Positions 44,389 to 53,463 of a stretch of 64,000 bases of DNA are shown here, one piece after another. Source of the DNA: Salibacterium halotolerans (GTDB lineage: Bacteria; Bacillota; Bacilli; Bacillales; Marinococcaceae); assembly GCF_900115625.1 (NCBI RefSeq), contig NZ_FOXD01000001.1:124001-188000 (forward strand), read 5' to 3'. Positions within the stretch are counted from its first letter, which is position 1. Every line of letters begins with the position of its first letter. The notes beneath the pieces were generated by a model, which saw only the letters and a program-made list of their open reading frames with translations, had not been told where the DNA came from and did not search any database. Made by a program: the position numbers and the translations under genes.

Positions 44389-46446
44389 ATGAGACGCGTA
44401 CCTTACATTGAACAGATGACCCATAGTGAATGTGGTTTAGCTTGTATTGCAATGATTCTTGGGTTCTATAAACATCATACAACACTTGCAGAACTGCGTA
44501 CCGACTATTATGCTTCAAAAAACGGCTTATCATTTTTGGAAATTAAACACATTGCTGAAGATTTTAACTTGATCTCAAAAATATATGAAATTGATGGTTC
44601 GGTTTCCATGTTGGACGATAAAGCTTTGTTTCCTTGTATTCTGCATTGGGATATTAATCATTTTGTGGTACTGGAAAAAATAAAGAAAAGAACAGCTATC
44701 ATTTTAGACCCGGTTATTGGCAGACGTAAAATAACGATAGAAGAGCTTGATAAGTATGCTAGCGGATACATGATGACCTTTGAAGGTGGAGAACAACTGC
44801 CAAGAAAAAAGAAGGTTGGTTATTTTAATTTTTTATTTTCCTTCGTGGCTCGATATAAGCTCTTATTTTCACTTCTTTTAATTTCGTCAATAGTTTTCAC
44901 TGGCATTACACTCTTTGTACCGCTTGTGACCAGGTGGGCAACCGATCGTATTCTAGTTCCTCGATCTAGTAGGCTTTTGCCTATTTTAGGAATATTTGTA
45001 ATGTCGCTGGCAACGACCCGTTTTCTGTTATCTGTTATTAGAGGCTATATTGTGACGAGATTTCAAAAGCATCTTGACAAAGCACTAATGACTCATTTCA
45101 TAGAGCATCTTTTGAAATTGCCGTATTCTTTTTTTGAAGACCGATCTAAGGGAGATCTTCTATATCGGGCCAACTCCAATGTCCAAATACGTGACATACT
45201 GTCTGAAAGAATTGTCAGCACAATTGTTGATGGACTTTTAATTGTTGGATTGATGATTGGGATGCTTCTGCAGTCTGGACTGCTAGGTACCATTGTTATC
45301 ACATGTAGCATTCTAATTTTATTGACTCTATTTTTAACAACAAATATTACGAGACAGTTTACAAATCAACAAGTATCAACGCAGACAGAAACTCAAAGCG
45401 TTTTATCGGAACAGTTTAATTCAATGACCGATATAAAAGGACTAGGCTTAGAAGTATTAGCCTATGAAGAATGGAAGCAAGTATTTAACAAGCAGATTCA
45501 TGTGTTTGAAAAGACAGGGCGGTGGACTACGTGGCTAAATGCCTTTTCTTCTACAATTCAGTTTATCATGCCTTTGTTGATACTTTGGATAGGTAGTTAT
45601 CAAGTCATAAAAGGTTCTATTACTTTCGGGACAGTCTTAGCAACCGCCTCCATGGCTAGCATATACTTAATGCCTATCGTTTCAGTTAGTAGCGGTTATA
45701 TGCAAATTATCTTCCTTAGTTCTATTTTACAACGTTTATATGATGTGCTCGCGCAAACACCCTCGGAAAAGAAAACTAAACCTTCAACCGGAAGCGACGT
45801 TATTAAGTTTGATAAAGTCTCGTTTTCTTATGGAAGGATGAGCGAACCAGTTCTTAAAAATATTAATCTGACAATTCGAGAAGGCCAAAAAGTAGTTATC
45901 GTCGGAGCCTCGGGATCAGGTAAAAGCACACTAGTAAAACTAATAACTGGATTATATCAACCCAGAGATGGTGAATTATATTTAAGCTCAGAGTCAATCG
46001 GCGCTGTTCTTCAAGAGTCGAAACTTTTTAACCGCAGTATTTTAGATAATATAACTATCGGTTTCAGTGATTATCATATGGAAGATGTAATGCACGCTGC
46101 GAAAATTGCTTGCATTCATCAAGAAATCAGTGCACTACCTATGAAATATCAGACTATAATTGCTGAAAATGGTAATAATCTATCAGGAGGGCAGCGCCAA
46201 CGCATTATTCTCGCTCGAATAATATTCCGAAAACCTAAAGTTCTTATACTGGATGAAGCAACCAGCGCATTAAACGAGCAATTAGAGCGAAAAGTTTCGT
46301 ATCATCTTAAGCGACACTTTCCCACGCAGATCATCATATCTCACCAAGAAACTTGGATCAATCAATCGGATTATCTATATAAAATGAAAGAAGGAACTTT
46401 ACATCAAAAAAACGCTTATACTCAGTCGCAATTAAACAACCATTAA
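44389..46446 (+). CDS. Bacteriocin ABC exporter with N-terminal C39 leader peptidase (SunT-like)
   Basis: 685 residues in the order peptidase-TM-ATPase. The C39 Cys is in THSECGLACIAMIL, the His in WDINHFVVLEKI and the Asp in AIILDPVIGRR. About six TM segments lie at 150-420. The ATPase has Walker A GASGSGKST, signature LSGGQRQR, Walker B VLILDEATS. It should cleave the precursor after NGG and export the core. The stop is only 3 bp from the right IS copy, so any downstream immunity or thiol-oxidase gene may have been lost. Confidence 0.93.
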   Translation: MRRVPYIEQMTHSECGLACIAMILGFYKHHTTLAELRTDYYASKNGLSFLEIKHIAEDFNLISKIYEIDGSVSMLDDKALFPCILHWDINHFVVLEKIKKRTAIILDPVIGRRKITIEELDKYASGYMMTFEGGEQLPRKKKVGYFNFLFSFVARYKLLFSLLLISSIVFTGITLFVPLVTRWATDRILVPRSSRLLPILGIFVMSLATTRFLLSVIRGYIVTRFQKHLDKALMTHFIEHLLKLPYSFFEDRSKGDLLYRANSNVQIRDILSERIVSTIVDGLLIVGLMIGMLLQSGLLGTIVITCSILILLTLFLTTNITRQFTNQQVSTQTETQSVLSEQFNSMTDIKGLGLEVLAYEEWKQVFNKQIHVFEKTGRWTTWLNAFSSTIQFIMPLLILWIGSYQVIKGSITFGTVLATASMASIYLMPIVSVSSGYMQIIFLSSILQRLYDVLAQTPSEKKTKPSTGSDVIKFDKVSFSYGRMSEPVLKNINLTIREGQKVVIVGASGSGKSTLVKLITGLYQPRDGELYLSSESIGAVLQESKLFNRSILDNITIGFSDYHMEDVMHAAKIACIHQEISALPMKYQTIIAENGNNLSGGQRQRIILARIIFRKPKVLILDEATSALNEQLERKVSYHLKRHFPTQIIISHQETWINQSDYLYKMKEGTLHQKNAYTQSQLNNH

Positions 46447-46449
46447 TAA

Positions 46450-47610
46450 CTCTGACGTTGTATAGTTCATAGAAAAATTTCCATACATGATTATAAAAAG
46501 ACAGAACCTCCAAATCTGCTCATGCGATGGATGAGCTGACAAATATGTACATAGAGGGATTCTACCGTAAGTCTATTATAGCACAGTCATCGTCTATCGA
46601 AAATTTTAGGCCAAATAAATGTATCTCTTCATGCACCAAAGCCGGATACCGGCATCTTTCTCATTTCCTGAAGGGTACGATTCAAGAGCGGCGGAATGGA
46701 AGTATGACCGTGTAACGGAACAGCACCGGCATCTCACATCCCTGACGCGATTTTTTCAATATGGGCAGTGGAAAGAACAGAGTGTGCAGCGAAATCTGCA
46801 GACATCTATCTATCAACAAGTAAAACAGATATCCTCTTCCGAGGGTCCTTTGAGAGTATCTGTCATAAAACCAAGCCTTCGTAACAGGCTATGGAACCGA
46901 CAGAAGGAGCTTCGTAGCCCATTGATCACAAACAAGGAAAACCTATATACGCTCATCAACGGGGAACGACGATGATGGGAGCCCGAGGCTTCTTTCTACC
47001 GTTTGCCATGACACCTTATGTGAAAGAAGAGTATTCGAAACTCGGTGTTGCTGAGCATCATATGGATCAAATACCGACCAGTATGCGAGACGTCTATGTC
47101 CTGACAGACAGCTGGTATGCTGCCACGTCCTTGATTCACAATGTGCTGCAACGCGGATGGCATTTCATTGGAGGTCTGAAAAGCAACCGTGTTCTGCTGA
47201 ATGGCTGTATTCCTCAACCCGTCAGGGATTGGGCAAATCAATAGGAAGACCAATCATTTTGCATCGTCACCGTAGGAGACACTGCCTATCGCTTTCATCG
47301 CTATGACGGGACATTGAAAGGCGGACTTCAGGGAACGGTGCTTGCCTGCCGGCCTAATAATACAGCAGCCAGCGAATCATCGGTTCGTTTTTTCTTTTGC
47401 TCAGACACGAGCTTAATTGTAACTGCTAGATTAGGGCTAACAAGGAAAGGCACCGTTCCCTCCTGTTCTATATTTATCAAAAAGCCCAAAAGGGCGTGTC
47501 CCTGCAGTCTCTTGAAAAAGAGATGATGATTGCTTAAGGAGGTATGCAAGCTCCAAAGTAAAATATTCATTCTAATGGATATTCCTATTATCGATTATGC
47601 AGCTATAGAG
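46450..47610 (+). mobile_element. IS element, right copy, strongly decayed
   Basis: Same element and orientation as 41245-42596. The ends are degraded (CTCTGACGTTGTATAGT and the complement of CTCTATAGCTGCATAAT). About 190 bp is missing from the region encoding the transposase C-terminus. Transposase pieces are spread over several frames with internal stops: MDELTNMYIEGF, GARGFFLPFAMTPYVKEEYSK, VLTDSWYAATSLI, KGGLQGTVLACRP. Confidence 0.85.
46527..47526 (+). pseudogene. Transposase remnant of the right IS copy
   Basis: Fragments align in order with the left-copy transposase but need at least three frame changes and contain stops, for example after VRDWANQ at 47244. The YxxxR...E...K end is deleted. 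Not functional. Confidence 0.85.
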
Positions 47611-47893
47611 CTCTTTATTTATATTTATGAAATTTTTACAAACTCATTTACACGTATTACTCAAGCTGAATTGCGTATGAGATAAGATAACTCGAGTAAA
47701 AAAGCAATTACGAGTGGGAATATGTATCTCACGCAATTTTAGTTTAATAATGAACGTGAATATCCAATATTCGCTAATTTAGTTAAAGCTTGAATCCGTG
47801 ATAATAACTTTCGACATGCCCTTCAAAATCTTGATAAAATAGGGGTAAGATCCTATTCATCTTATTGGATGAATGCACCCGGAAGGTGAAAAC
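47611..47893. other. AT-rich gap between the right IS and the IS1380 remnant
   Basis: No gene, hairpin terminator or clear repeat seen. It probably contains the left end of the IS1380 element. Confidence 0.5.
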
Positions 47894-49318
47894 ATGAAAC
47901 GTCGATTTGGTATCCAATGAACGGATGATTATATTATATCTGCCAGCGGACTTCTTTTGATAGGGGAACTCCTTCAATCCTTGAACTTACATAAACGTCT
48001 CCATTTCTTATCCATGCCCGGTTTAACATCATCCGCAGCCATTTCCCATGGCGATGTCGTATACAGCTATCTCGGCCTTCTCTCTCAAGGGAAAAATGAT
48101 TTTGACTGGATGGAAGAATCCCGCTGTGATGTCTTTTTCCAACAATCCCTTGGTCTTCAAGGAGTCGCGTCTTCCCCGACACTGTGGCAGCGTTTCAATC
48201 AACTGGCTCAGCATCCGGAAACCCTCCCGTTGATATGGGAGGAAAACACCCGGCAACGGTCGTCTTCGCTTACTCCGACAGTTGTATCAACCGATACAAC
48301 ACAGAAGGCGGACGATCTGTCTCTTCTTCCTCTTGATGTAGACCATTCTCCGTTTGATAACAGCGGAACCAAAAAAGAAGGCGTTCGTTTCACGTATAAA
48401 AAGATCGAAGGTTATAATCCTGCTTTTGCTTACTTAGGGGAAGAAGGACACCTGGTCTATGCTCAGCTGCATGAAGGGAACGAACATGTGCAGAAAAGCA
48501 TGCCGGAGGTTCTTTCTTCAACAGGCCTTGACTTCCGCCAAAGAAATTACTTCGGAACGACTTTGTGTCCGCATGGATGGAGGAAATGATGCCCAAGAAA
48601 ATTTGGAGCTGTGTGACGACCATGGTGCTGACTTTATTATCAAACGGAACCCGCGCCTAGAATCACCGGAAGCATGGCTGGCTCATGCTGAACAACATGG
48701 AACAGCTTCAAATCCCCGAGAAGGAAAGACGATCGATACCGGCTGCATTTCGGTTTCCGGTGTCTGGAAGAGCGTCCAGTCTATCAAGTCTACCGTCTCG
48801 TGGTACGAACTATCATGAAAGACGGGCAGATCAACATGTTCCCGGACATAGAGTTCCAGGGTTTTTGGACATCCCTGGATCTGCCGGCCGAAACCATTAT
48901 CCATCTCTACAAGCAGCACGGGACCTGCGAGCAATTTCACAGCGAACTGAAATCTGATATGGATGTAGAAAGGTTCCCCTCGGGAACGTTCGCAACGAAT
49001 GCGCTTGTGCTGGCTCTTGGATCCCTGACCTATAATCTGCTTCGTTCCATTGGACAGGATGTATTAAGCGGTAATGATCTTCCTGAATCGAAAAGCGTTT
49101 TCCGCCAGCGGTTAAAGACGGTTATCCAGCACATGATTTGTTTGCATCACACGTGGTTCAGCATGCACGTGAACAACGTCTTTCCCTATTTCGCGGCTAC
49201 CCCTGGAAAGCCTTTTTTGTCCGTTTATTCCATCGGTATGCCTCCGCATAAAAAGACAACGTGCCCTCTTTTGCTTCAGCCTGTCCTATCGATTAGCGAA
49301 CCTATAGAAACCCTGTAG
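47894..49318 (+). pseudogene. IS1380-family transposase, frameshifted
   Basis: The frame opens MKRRFGIQ and hits TGA at codon 9, then continues ISASGLLLIGELLQSLN and VVSTDTTQKADD (first DDE Asp) to about 48560. It shifts for RMDGGNDAQENLELC (second Asp) and shifts again near 48790 for TIIHLYKQHGTCEQFHSELKSDMDVERFPSG (third catalytic Glu region) to the end. Domain order and motifs match IS1380-type transposases. One stop and at least two frameshifts make it non-functional. Its terminal repeats were not identified with confidence. Confidence 0.85.
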
Positions 49319-49369
49319 GTTTCTTTGTGTTGCTGCAAGAGCACCCTTTTCTAAAGAGAAGAAAACGAA

Positions 49370-49690
49370 GGCAGGAGTGGAAGGCGGCGACATTTGAAGG
49401 TTCATCGGCTAAAAGCGGTCACGTCCTATGACCAACGCCGATGCTGGAACCTCCTGTTCGTCGAAGCAGCAGCCGAAGATCCTATCAAACAAAGGCTCCC
49501 ACGACGGGAGTCAGATCGGTGTTGGCACAGGACGTGCCGAACTTAACCGATCTTCCTCTACAGGATATAGCTGAGGCGCTGCCCGCGGCAAAGAAGACAC
49601 GGTGAGCCCAGGCGAACCGATGTCGCTCTTGTACTCCGGAGTAAAAACGTCCGCCTGCAGTGGATGCCTATTTATCTTCAACGTATACCT
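49370..49690. repeat. Mosaic of segments from the two dispersed repeat families
   Basis: GGAAGGCGGCGAC, GCAGCAGCCGAAGATCC, TAGCTGAGGCGCTGCCCGCGG and CGTCCGCCTGCAG match the interior of 15380-15510 in order. GCAAAGAAGACACGGTGAGCC (49588) matches the tandem unit of the GGGACAAAA elements. A terminal sequence was not found, so this is a rearranged or partial copy. The rest of 49319-49993 contains no supported gene. Confidence 0.6.
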
Positions 49691-49722
49691 GAAATAAAAA
49701 ACGAATTGTAGATATAGAACGG

Positions 49723-49766
49723 AACCTCACTCAAACAATAACCCTCTTTATCACGGATTCAGGTAA
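49723..49766 (+). repeat. 44-bp direct repeat flanking the accessory block, right copy
   Basis: Begins AACCTCACTCAAACAATAAC and ends CACGGATTCAGGTAA. Partner of 42601-42644 in the same orientation. Confidence 0.6.
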
Positions 49767-50002
49767 AGGGGATCCTGTTTAATATTTCCTGATAACAGGT
49801 GCTGGGATGCTTACCATTTAATCTGTAGGTGCTGTTTATGTGAGTAAAAAAGTTTTGAATCATAATAATCGGGATAATACATGTTTCAGTTGAATTCCAT
49901 AGAAGATGAATCTTATTACTTTAACATTCCATTTGTAACCTTTATAATAAAACATAGGAGAGAGAAAATAACGTCTCTGTCTACATAAAAGGATTGGTTG
50001 TC

Positions 50003-50722
50003 ATGGAAAAGAACTCGATTCAGGCTGAAATTGCCAGTTACACGGGGAAACTGCTCCGCGACAATTTCGGCAAGGGACCTTCTTCGGTCTACGTTTCAAT
50101 AAAACGTCCGTTTATCACCATTTATCTGAGGGATTTTCTAGCCCCGATGGAAAGGGTGTTAATCAATCAGAATAAAACTATGAAAGTGGAAGAAACAAGA
50201 GATCTTCTGATGCAGGAGCTGCTTCCCGATATTAAGGCTACGCTGAAAGTGAGCGGTGGGCTCGATATTAAAGAAATGTATTACGACTGGTCGCTTCATA
50301 ATAAAACCGGGATGCTCGTCGGTGAAATGGTAAATGAAGACGGCGAAAATGACGTTCTTCTTGAGAATTACGAAAAGAAAGAAGCGGTTCATGAACAAAT
50401 CGGGCAGGTAAGCATGCAGGCGGAGAAGTGTCCGGAAGCGGTTGATTCCTGTCTTTTAAATGACAAAACCCTTATTATCACCAGGGTCGGTATCCTTGTA
50501 AAAATTGAAAAGGAATTGATCCGCAGAGGTTTTGAAGAGCAGCTGAAGCTTTCCAAACGACAGTTGGAAAAAAGGCTGCTGCATGTCAGTGAATTTGAAA
50601 AAGTCCTGGGCAGCAAAGTCAATGATATCTTTGTCGACTGGGATTTCAATATAGATAAAAGCTATATTATCATTATTTTACAACCAAATCAGCCATACGG
50701 TGGAAATGAGTTGGACCAATAG
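50003..50722 (+). CDS. DUF2294-type protein, two tandem domains
   Basis: About 239 residues from the ATG at 50003 (AAAGGA upstream). Two related halves are visible: SIQAEIASYTGKLLRDNFGKGPSSVYV... with ITIYLRDFLAPMERVLI, and LLNDKTLIITRVGILVKIEKELI. Each half is followed by a D-I-(K/F)-x-(M/V)-x-x-D-W segment (IKEMYYDWS, VNDIFVDWD). This matches DUF2294, a family of unknown function in Bacillaceae. Soluble, no signal. A terminator follows. Confidence 0.8.
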   Translation: MEKNSIQAEIASYTGKLLRDNFGKGPSSVYVSIKRPFITIYLRDFLAPMERVLINQNKTMKVEETRDLLMQELLPDIKATLKVSGGLDIKEMYYDWSLHNKTGMLVGEMVNEDGENDVLLENYEKKEAVHEQIGQVSMQAEKCPEAVDSCLLNDKTLIITRVGILVKIEKELIRRGFEEQLKLSKRQLEKRLLHVSEFEKVLGSKVNDIFVDWDFNIDKSYIIIILQPNQPYGGNELDQ

Positions 50723-50732
50723 AGCCAAACAT

Positions 50733-50771
50733 AAGCCGAAGAGGAGACATGACTCCTTTTCGGCTTTTTTT
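50733..50771 (+). terminator. Terminator of the DUF2294 gene
   Basis: AAGCCGAAgAGGAG pairs with CTCCTTTTCGGCTT, followed by T5. Confidence 0.85.
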
Positions 50772-50828
50772 AATTTTCAGGCGTTCATCAAACGTTTGTT
50801 TACATCGCAGCAGAAAGGATGGAATCAT

Positions 50829-51026
50829 TTGAAGTATCTGATTGATCACAACACACAGTTAATCCATAAAACAGCCTATGCAGGAGACGTTTGCGGCTTT
50901 AATGAAACGCCGCTTGAACAACGGGAGGTTTCCCAGGACACGTATTATGTGGATACATTGATAAAAACGAAAAATTATGCTGTCTGTGAATACTGTTATC
51001 ACAGCACTTCATTTGTATTGGAATAA
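50829..51026 (+). CDS. Small hypothetical protein with a CxxC pair
   Basis: 65 residues from a TTG behind GAAAGGATGG. It contains CEYCYH near the C-terminus and a single earlier Cys (GDVCGF), which suggests possible metal binding. No family recognised. An in-frame extension upstream would read through the terminator and is rejected. Confidence 0.5.
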   Translation: MKYLIDHNTQLIHKTAYAGDVCGFNETPLEQREVSQDTYYVDTLIKTKNYAVCEYCYHSTSFVLE

Positions 51027-51170
51027 ATGAAAAAATTTCTGCATCGAAAATGCAGAAGTTTTTAATTAAATCTTTATTCTTATCCGTGTTTATGGATATA
51101 ATATATTAAAAGGCATATTCTATTATGGAAATACATTCCATGATGCAAGGCAGAGAAAGGAGTTTTACGT

Positions 51171-51773
51171 TTGTCATTGGAAGAAAAGCAGAAACTGCGC
51201 GGCATTGTTCAGCATGCTATAGATAATCAGCAGTTTGACCGCGCGGAGCAGGCGGTACATCATTTACGGCAGTTATCTGCTCTTGAATCTTTTATTCAGG
51301 AAGCACCGGCTTCAGAGAATAATTCCCGTTCAAACGAGAAGAGGGAAGAAAATACTGGTGCGGTGGAAAGCACGGAGGAAAAAAAGATACCGGAGAAGTC
51401 TGCCGGCGAAGGTATTACCATCTATTACATACAGGATGAGAATCTGATAAAGTTCAGAAAATCCCCGCAGACCTATTCTGTTGATATGGAGTTTTTGAAA
51501 GTATTTCTGGACAAACTGGAAGAGTGGAGAGAGAGGGAACCATTCAGTTCAAAAGACTTTTTCGATCAATATGCAGAAACTTTGAAAGCATATGCCACGT
51601 ACCAAACATCCACACTGCGCCAGTTTGTAACACTCCTCTTCCGTGCAGCCTTTCACCTTGGAATACTTGAAAAACCCGCTTCTTCGCAGCGAAGCAGATA
51701 CATCACTTCTTCGACGGTCGGCAGGGACGACATCATAGAGAGAGTTGTGAACGAAAAAACTATCGAATTATAA
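51171..51773 (+). CDS. Hypothetical soluble protein with a disordered linker
   Basis: 200 residues from a TTG behind AAAGGAG. It has an N-terminal helical pair (about 1-45), a low-complexity Glu/Lys/Ser linker (about 45-80), and a C-terminal helical domain (FLKVFLDKLEEWREREPFSSKDF, TLRQFVTLLFRAAFHLGIL). No known family was recognised. The domain layout suggests a regulatory or scaffolding protein; function not assigned. A terminator follows. Confidence 0.65.
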   Translation: MSLEEKQKLRGIVQHAIDNQQFDRAEQAVHHLRQLSALESFIQEAPASENNSRSNEKREENTGAVESTEEKKIPEKSAGEGITIYYIQDENLIKFRKSPQTYSVDMEFLKVFLDKLEEWREREPFSSKDFFDQYAETLKAYATYQTSTLRQFVTLLFRAAFHLGILEKPASSQRSRYITSSTVGRDDIIERVVNEKTIEL

Positions 51774-51786
51774 CTCGTTATGAATG

Positions 51787-51817
51787 TAGAGCCTGGCTTC
51801 ACACCAGGCTCTTTTTG
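51787..51817 (+). terminator. Terminator
   Basis: AGAGCCTGG pairs with CCAGGCTCT, then TTTTT, 13 bp after the preceding stop. Confidence 0.9.
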
Positions 51818-51821
51818 AAAA

Positions 51822-51866
51822 ATATGTTGATTTCCCGCCGAAAATCAACATATTTCCCGGGAAATA
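51822..51866. promoter_or_regulatory. Two overlapping palindromes
   Basis: ATATGTTGATTT is followed after 7 bp by its exact complement, and this overlaps a perfect 18-bp palindrome ATATTTCCCGGGAAATAT (51849-51866). The rest of 51867-52141 holds no certain gene. A start-less frame of about 50 codons ending at 52090 looks faintly protein-like. Confidence 0.5.
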
Positions 51867-52141
51867 TTCGATATTTGACTGTATTCTACATGAAAATGTT
51901 CTGGTTTATCTGAAAAAATAATCTCCCCATTCTTGAAAAAGGTTTTGAGGAAGAGAAAGAAGGGTATCTGTGTATCGGTAAAGTCGACGGTTACATTTTC
52001 CTTCAAACAATAAAAGATGATATACGCCTGTTAAATACATTTACTTTAGGTCTGATTGCGGATATAATGTCAATTGTTGGAATCATATGAAAAATGAATG
52101 ATACCGTTCTGAAAGTTCATGTAAAGAAGGGAATACGAGTC

Positions 52142-52672
52142 ATGCTTCATCATTTAATCACTTCCAAAACAAGACTTCGTCTGCTGCTGAAATTTTTTCT
52201 GAATCCAGGCACGGAAGGATATCTCCGTAGTATAACCAGAGAGTTCGGAGATTCGACAAATGCTGTCCGGGTGGAGCTGAACCGCTTTGTGGGTCAGAAT
52301 ATGCTTACTTACCGGATGGAAAAAAATCTGAAAATATACCGGGCGAATCGCGGACATGAGGCATATGATGATATATGTGAACTGGTGCAGCGTTATATGA
52401 ACTGGTGTGAGCTGGCGCGAACCCTTCATTCGTCTGATGCAGCCAATGTATTCGTCAAGGAAGAAGCCACGGACTCCCACCTTTTTCACTATGTTGTGGA
52501 AGATGAACAAGCCGGTATTCAGGACGATCAAGTGATATATACAAATTCAGGCGTGATCCGGGTACACAGAAGAACGACCGAAGAAATATTGGAAATGTCC
52601 GAAACGGTGAAGCCTTTTTTTTATATAGGACGTGTGGAAAGCAAAAACAGCTGCGCAGCGGTCGAAAAATAA
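52142..52672 (+). CDS. Winged-helix DNA-binding protein (ArsR-like fold)
   Basis: About 176 residues from the ATG at 52142. The N-terminal 70 residues form a winged helix: SKTRLRLLLKFFLNP, LRSITREFGDSTNAVRVELNRFVGQNMLT, RMEKNLKIYRAN. The layout resembles wHTH domains of regulators in exopolysaccharide or sugar-nucleotide loci. The C-terminal half is mixed alpha/beta with no recognised ligand domain. It may regulate the following DPBB protein gene, but no direct evidence. Confidence 0.7.
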   Translation: MLHHLITSKTRLRLLLKFFLNPGTEGYLRSITREFGDSTNAVRVELNRFVGQNMLTYRMEKNLKIYRANRGHEAYDDICELVQRYMNWCELARTLHSSDAANVFVKEEATDSHLFHYVVEDEQAGIQDDQVIYTNSGVIRVHRRTTEEILEMSETVKPFFYIGRVESKNSCAAVEK

Positions 52673-52724
52673 TCCGGACATTGGAAACTGTCTTCTTTTT
52701 GTACAGAAAGAAGTTTATATATGG

Positions 52725-52767
52725 CACGCTCCCGATGGTCATAAAAGACTGCCGGGAGCTTTTTTTG
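52725..52767 (+). terminator. Terminator
   Basis: GCTCCCG pairs with CGGGAGC across a 20-nt loop, followed by T7. Confidence 0.7.
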
Positions 52768-52838
52768 AATCCGAACGTTCCCCGCTGGGCGGTTGGTGCA
52801 TAGGATAGAACCGAACGGCAAGTTGAACAGGAGGGAAC

Positions 52839-53456
52839 ATGATGTATTATTATCCGTACGTGCCGCCTGTTATGGCACCTGTGTCTTACTCCATGCCCCG
52901 TACTTTTTCCGCGGAAGCCAGACAGCAGACTGTTCAGGGGCAGGCGACATGGACGCAGGGAGGCCCTGTAACAAAATGCGGTATGCCCTGGTCGGCCTAT
53001 CAGTACATGACAGCGGCTGTAGGAGAATCTTCTCCTTACTCATGCGGGCAGAATCTGAAAATCAGATATCCCGTTACTGGAAGAGAGATGATTGTTACGA
53101 TTGTCGATCAGGTTGCTGGTTACCCGCCGAACCGCCTCAACCTGCAGAAAAGAGTGTTTGAAGCACTTGGCGCCGATCCTGCAGCAGGGGTTATCCCCAT
53201 TGAAATCACGCCTTCACCGGAACTCGAAGAGGAAAGATGGGGAAGATATCTGCTGGAAATAACACAGAATGCCTATCCCAATTACAACGTGACGAACTAT
53301 CAGGCGCTTGGGACATCCGAGGTAAATGAAAATCAAACGCGGGCTTCTTATGAATTCACCCTGCAATCGCCGCAGGAGACGAGAAAAATACAGGCCTCCG
53401 TCACCTATAATCCCGAAACCGACCGCGTTGTTTCATTTGATATTCAGGAAATGTAA
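52839..53456 (+). CDS. Double-psi beta-barrel protein with C-terminal DUF3889 domain
   Basis: About 205 residues. A Tyr/Pro-rich N-terminus precedes a DPBB fold (GQATWTQGG, CGQNLKIRYPVTGREMIVTIVDQV, RLNLQKRVFEALG), as in RlpA/expansin-like proteins. A C-terminal DUF3889 region follows (GRYLLEITQNAYPNYNVTNYQ, YEFTLQSPQETRKIQASVTYNPETDRVVSFDIQ). It may be exported and act on the cell envelope, although no clear signal peptide is visible. A decayed paralogue lies at 59070-59592. Confidence 0.8.
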   Translation: MMYYYPYVPPVMAPVSYSMPRTFSAEARQQTVQGQATWTQGGPVTKCGMPWSAYQYMTAAVGESSPYSCGQNLKIRYPVTGREMIVTIVDQVAGYPPNRLNLQKRVFEALGADPAAGVIPIEITPSPELEEERWGRYLLEITQNAYPNYNVTNYQALGTSEVNENQTRASYEFTLQSPQETRKIQASVTYNPETDRVVSFDIQEM

Positions 53457-53463
53457 AATATCA

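Noticed and set aside
48459-48818. Independent 119-aa gene
   Set aside because: It is the middle section of the frameshifted IS1380-type transposase (RMDGGNDAQENL contains its second catalytic Asp).
50700-50828. N-terminal extension of the small CxxC protein
   Set aside because: It would be translated through a strong terminator hairpin; the TTG at 50829 has its own ribosome site.
51930-52093. About 50-codon protein-like frame ending at 52090
   Set aside because: No start codon or ribosome site; recorded only as a possible remnant.
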